DNA of 9,279 nt from Deltaproteobacteria bacterium (GTDB lineage Bacteria; Desulfobacterota; Desulfobacteria; Desulfobacterales; UBA11574): positions 1 to 9,279 of the forward strand of contig JAFDBA010000121.1 in assembly GCA_019313505.1 (NCBI GenBank). Reading direction: 5' to 3'. The notes beneath the pieces were generated by a model. It made no database searches. It was not told the origin of the DNA and saw nothing but the letters and a program-made list of their open reading frames with translations. The position numbers and the translations under genes were made by a program. Shown piece after piece: positions 6,723 through 9,279 of the stretch (positions are counted from its first letter, which is position 1; every line of letters begins with the position of its first letter).

Positions 6723-7292
6723 ATGAAATCTGTAGATATCCTGGTCGGGGAACATGGCCTGATTCATCAAGCACTGGACACCCTTTCTCTGGCAAAGGAG
6801 ACCCTCGAAAAGGGGCAGCGACCGCCCAGGGCCTTTTTTGAAAAAGCGGTTGAGTTTTCCAAAAGTTTTTCAGACCGATTTCATCACTTTAAAGAAGAGT
6901 TTTTGATGTTCGGGCTTCTGTCTCAGATAAAAGAGGGCCGCTATGACGGTGAAATTGCCGCCTTAAAATACCAGCACGAGAGAGGTCGGAAGTTTATCGA
7001 CCAAATTGAGCAATCCATCAAAGGATACGCAGATGGTGATCTGATCGCAACGACGACACTCCTTGAAAATCTCGCGTCCTATATTTCTCTACTCAAACTG
7101 CACATACACAGTGAAGACCATATTTTCTTTCAAATGGTAAAAAAAGCACTTTCGGCAGAAGAGGATCACGCCCTTTTGACACAATTCAAAAATGAAGAAA
7201 AGAGATTCGGATCCGAAAATTTTTTTGAAAAAAGCCGCGAACTGGTCTTGGAGATGGAGACATCGATTGAGCAATGGCAACAAAGAGAATAA
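6723..7292 (+). CDS. Hemerythrin-like (HHE cation-binding) domain protein
   Basis: This is a 189-aa, all-helical, soluble protein with the histidine/acidic pattern of hemerythrin-domain proteins: EHGLIH (H11, H15), RFHHFKEE (H54/H55 with E58/E59), YQHERGR (H85), and LHIHSEDHIFF near 126-136 (H127, H129, E131). Such proteins bind a di-iron centre and handle or sense O2, NO or iron-related stress; which one applies here cannot be read. No signal peptide or membrane segment is visible. The start has GGAG about nine bases upstream. The gene opens the rightward operon, and the kinase ATG lies inside its last codons (19-nt overlap), which implies translational coupling and a shared role. It may be the sensory or accessory partner of the kinase/phosphatase pair. 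Confidence 0.88.
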   Translation: MKSVDILVGEHGLIHQALDTLSLAKETLEKGQRPPRAFFEKAVEFSKSFSDRFHHFKEEFLMFGLLSQIKEGRYDGEIAALKYQHERGRKFIDQIEQSIKGYADGDLIATTTLLENLASYISLLKLHIHSEDHIFFQMVKKALSAEEDHALLTQFKNEEKRFGSENFFEKSRELVLEMETSIEQWQQRE

Positions 7293-8908
7293 ATTGCTGG
7301 GAACATAAAAAATGCGGGAGAGAACCCGGGGGAAAAAATACAACTGAGCTCGGGGTATGCCCTGCGGCGACGGATTCCTCATTTTCCGGCATCAATTCAG
7401 GTGAATACGCCGGCAGGTTCTGCTGGGCAATGGCCGGTACCTTTTGCGGCGGCGAGGTCCAGGGCACCTTTGCCGAAAAACGTGATTCCTGTCTGAGCTG
7501 CGATTTTTTCATGCGTGTTCAGGCAGAAGAAGGAACAGTAAATCTTCGTACAAAGTTCTTACGTTTTGTCTCTCTCGATGCCAAAAACACCTTGCTCAAC
7601 CACATGAGTTACCAGCATTTCAAGAAGGGTGTGCGATTCATCATCCAGGGAGAAGTCGGCGACGCCGCCTATATCATTCAACGCGGATCATGCATTGTTA
7701 TCGTTGAAAAAGCGGGAAGCCTTCACCCTGTGGGCCACAGAGGAGAGGGGGACATTGTCGGCGTGATGTCAATTCTGACCGGAGAGCCACGGAGCGCACA
7801 TGTCGAGGCTGAAACCGACATGGAGGTCTGGTGCCTGAAAAAGTCTCAATTCGATGACATTTCCCAAAAAGATCCCGATTTCCTCGACTTTTTAACGGAA
7901 CTTGTGGCTGATCGATTTGATTCCAGAAGACCGACGGCGGACAGATCTATCGGCAAGTATATTGCAACCGATATTATCGGGCGTGGCGGCTACAGCATTG
8001 TCTATAAAGGAATGCATTCCGGACGGAATATGCCTGTGGCCATAAAAATGATGCGTCACGATCTGGTCATGAATTCAGATTTTTTGAGCAGTTTCCGAAA
8101 TGAAGCCAAAATCATCGCAGGCCTAAATCATGAAAATATCATTAAGGTGTTCGACGTTGAAGAACGCTTCAGAACCATCTTCATCATCATGGAGTATTTG
8201 GCGGGTGAATCTTTGGAAGACATGCTCCTGCGCCTGAAATCCCTCCCCCTCGCCCTTGCAGCAGATTTTCTCTTTCAGCTCTGCTGCGGGCTTGACCATG
8301 CGCACCGGAAAGGAATCGTCCATCGGGATATCAACACAATGAACATCTTCGTGCAGCATGATGACCGATTGAAGATTATCGACTTCGGACTGGCCTGCCC
8401 CATCGGCACGAATGACTACCATCCCGGCGGTGTGCTGCCGTATCTCGCGCCGGAACTGATCGACGGAGAGGCCGCAAACGAGCAGAGTGACATTTACGCT
8501 TTAGGGATTACTGCTTACGAGATGGTTACGGGTAAAAGGCCTTATCCGGAGGACAGCGCAAGCCTCCTGATGAAAATGCATTGTACTCAGGATATCCCTG
8601 ATCCTGGCGAAAGGGTTTCGAATTTGCCGGACGCCCTGCGCAGTTTTATTTTAAAAGCCTGCCGCCGAGATCCGGCAGCAAGATACAGGAATGTGCCCCA
8701 GGCAATGGAAGAGCTGCGGCCGTTGGCCCGGACGTTTGCCTCCGGTCTACCGAATCCGGAGACGGCCAAAGAAAACAGGGCCACGCTTTTGCTCAGTTAC
8801 GAAGATCAGCATCGAGAAGTGCTCAACCGGCTGCTCGAGGAATTCACGCTGAAAGTGAACGAATTGGGTGCGAGTTTGAAAACATACGATACCAGTAATG
8901 AAGAATAA
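7274..8908 (+). CDS. Ser/Thr protein kinase with N-terminal two-CW module and cyclic-nucleotide-binding-like domain
   Basis: This is a 544-aa multidomain cytoplasmic protein. Residues 8-76 hold the seven-cysteine module: C8-W, C14, C29-P, C50-W, GTFC58, C73-x2-C76. Residues about 95-215 form a cNMP/Crp-type beta-barrel (GVRFIIQGEVGDAAYIIQRG, then ILTGEPRSAHV). R173 is present, but the ribose-binding Glu position reads V164. Residues about 227-485 form a Hanks-type kinase with glycine loop GRGGYSIV (236-243), VAIK (K258), alpha-C E277, HRDINTMN (350-357), DFG (370-372) and APE (392-394). The catalytic-loop Lys is Asn354, a variant seen in some bacterial kinases. The tail (505-544) looks helical. 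No membrane segment or PASTA repeat is present. It is coupled to the hemerythrin gene by a 19-nt overlap and to the phosphatase gene by a 6-nt gap. Kinase activity is likely but not certain. Confidence 0.93.
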   Translation: MATKRINCWEHKKCGREPGGKNTTELGVCPAATDSSFSGINSGEYAGRFCWAMAGTFCGGEVQGTFAEKRDSCLSCDFFMRVQAEEGTVNLRTKFLRFVSLDAKNTLLNHMSYQHFKKGVRFIIQGEVGDAAYIIQRGSCIVIVEKAGSLHPVGHRGEGDIVGVMSILTGEPRSAHVEAETDMEVWCLKKSQFDDISQKDPDFLDFLTELVADRFDSRRPTADRSIGKYIATDIIGRGGYSIVYKGMHSGRNMPVAIKMMRHDLVMNSDFLSSFRNEAKIIAGLNHENIIKVFDVEERFRTIFIIMEYLAGESLEDMLLRLKSLPLALAADFLFQLCCGLDHAHRKGIVHRDINTMNIFVQHDDRLKIIDFGLACPIGTNDYHPGGVLPYLAPELIDGEAANEQSDIYALGITAYEMVTGKRPYPEDSASLLMKMHCTQDIPDPGERVSNLPDALRSFILKACRRDPAARYRNVPQAMEELRPLARTFASGLPNPETAKENRATLLLSYEDQHREVLNRLLEEFTLKVNELGASLKTYDTSNEE

Positions 8909-8914
8909 AAAAAT

Positions 8915-9279
8915 ATGAGCCGGAAAAAGCAAAATTGTTGGAAATACATGAAGTGTGGAAGGGAGCCGGAAGGAAATAAGGTTGATATACTGGGCATTTG
9001 TCCTGCGACGATCGATCCCACCTTTCACGGCTTCAATGAGGGAAATAATGCCGGGAGAATCTGCTGGTTGGTTGCGGGGACCTTCTGCAATGAGAAATTA
9101 CAGGGAACATTTGCTGAAAAGCAGAGTTCGTGCAAGGACTGTGATTTTTACAAACAAGTTCATCTGGAAGAAGGCATTACGGAATTATCCACCGATACAA
9201 TGAATATCTTTGCCCTCACCCATATCGGGCTTGTCAGAAAATCAAACGAAGATCGATATTTTATCAAGAAACTGTCTGA
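8915..9279 (+). CDS. Two-CW module protein with PP2C-type phosphatase domain (partial, 3' end beyond window)
   Basis: The frame is open for 121 codons to the window edge. Residues 8-76 repeat the kinase's seven-cysteine module with identical spacing (C8-W, C14, C29-P, C50-W, GTFC58, C73-x2-C76). Over the first 87 residues it aligns ungapped with the kinase at 48 identities. From about residue 98 it reads FALTHIGLVRKSNEDRYFI, the opening motif of PP2C/PPM phosphatases, with D113 as the expected metal ligand. The rest of the catalytic domain lies outside the window, so the phosphatase call rests on this motif and on pairing with a kinase. The start is 6 nt after the kinase stop with only a weak AAGAA upstream, suggesting translational coupling. 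It is the likely antagonist of the adjacent kinase. Confidence 0.85.
   Translation, partial: MSRKKQNCWKYMKCGREPEGNKVDILGICPATIDPTFHGFNEGNNAGRICWLVAGTFCNEKLQGTFAEKQSSCKDCDFYKQVHLEEGITELSTDTMNIFALTHIGLVRKSNEDRYFIKKLS

Noticed and set aside
8123..9028. Minus-strand ORFs opposite the kinase and phosphatase genes
   Set aside because: They are antisense shadows of well-supported coding sequence, with no recognisable motif.
1..9279. Insertion sequences, CRISPR array, tRNA or rRNA genes
   Set aside because: I found no transposase motif, terminal repeats, regular spaced repeats or tRNA cloverleaf. The deletions in nifS and tusA have no mobile-element scar.

Overview
The window looks like a chromosomal segment of an anaerobic, sulfate-reducer-like member of the Desulfobacterota (old Deltaproteobacteria). 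The evidence is the gene content: methionine made by direct sulfhydrylation (metY-metX-metW), a nifS/iscU/nadA cluster, and several proteins carrying a seven-cysteine 'two-CW' module of a kind I associate with that group. This is inferred from protein style; no rRNA or other marker is present.

Left two thirds (1-6220, all minus strand). In order of transcription, the genes are: a small XRE-type regulator with a C-terminal cysteine module (5846-6220); metY, O-acetylhomoserine sulfhydrylase (4514-5773); metX, homoserine O-acetyltransferase (3323-4510); metW (2740-3333); a broken tusA-like sulfur-carrier gene (2448-2664); a frameshifted nifS/iscS-like gene (1286-2436); iscU (911-1282); and nadA, quinolinate synthase, which runs off the left edge (1-918). 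Most junctions are overlaps or gaps under 20 nt. The larger ones are 57-75 nt, so this may be one long sulfur-allocation transcript: sulfide into homocysteine, then sulfur or Fe-S handling feeding the [4Fe-4S] enzyme NadA.

Two neighbouring sulfur-transfer genes are damaged. The NifS-like protein also lacks the PLP-binding lysine and two other PLP-pocket residues, while its fold-defining motifs are well kept.

Middle (6221-6722). This is an intergenic region of about 500 bp. It holds a likely promoter and palindromic operator for the XRE gene, a doubtful very short ORF, and a strong 15-bp perfect hairpin ahead of the rightward operon.

Right third (6723-9279, plus strand). This is a tight signalling operon of three genes. 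The first is a hemerythrin-like protein. The second is a 544-aa protein with the order two-CW module, cyclic-nucleotide-binding-like domain, Ser/Thr kinase. The third has the same two-CW module fused to the start of a PP2C phosphatase and is cut by the right edge. The kinase and phosphatase modules align without gaps over 87 residues (48 identical by hand count). The divergent XRE regulator carries a shortened version of the same seven-Cys module.

The most interesting reading is an oxygen-, NO- or redox-responsive kinase/phosphatase pair sharing one sensory metal or thiol module, next to a regulator with the same module.
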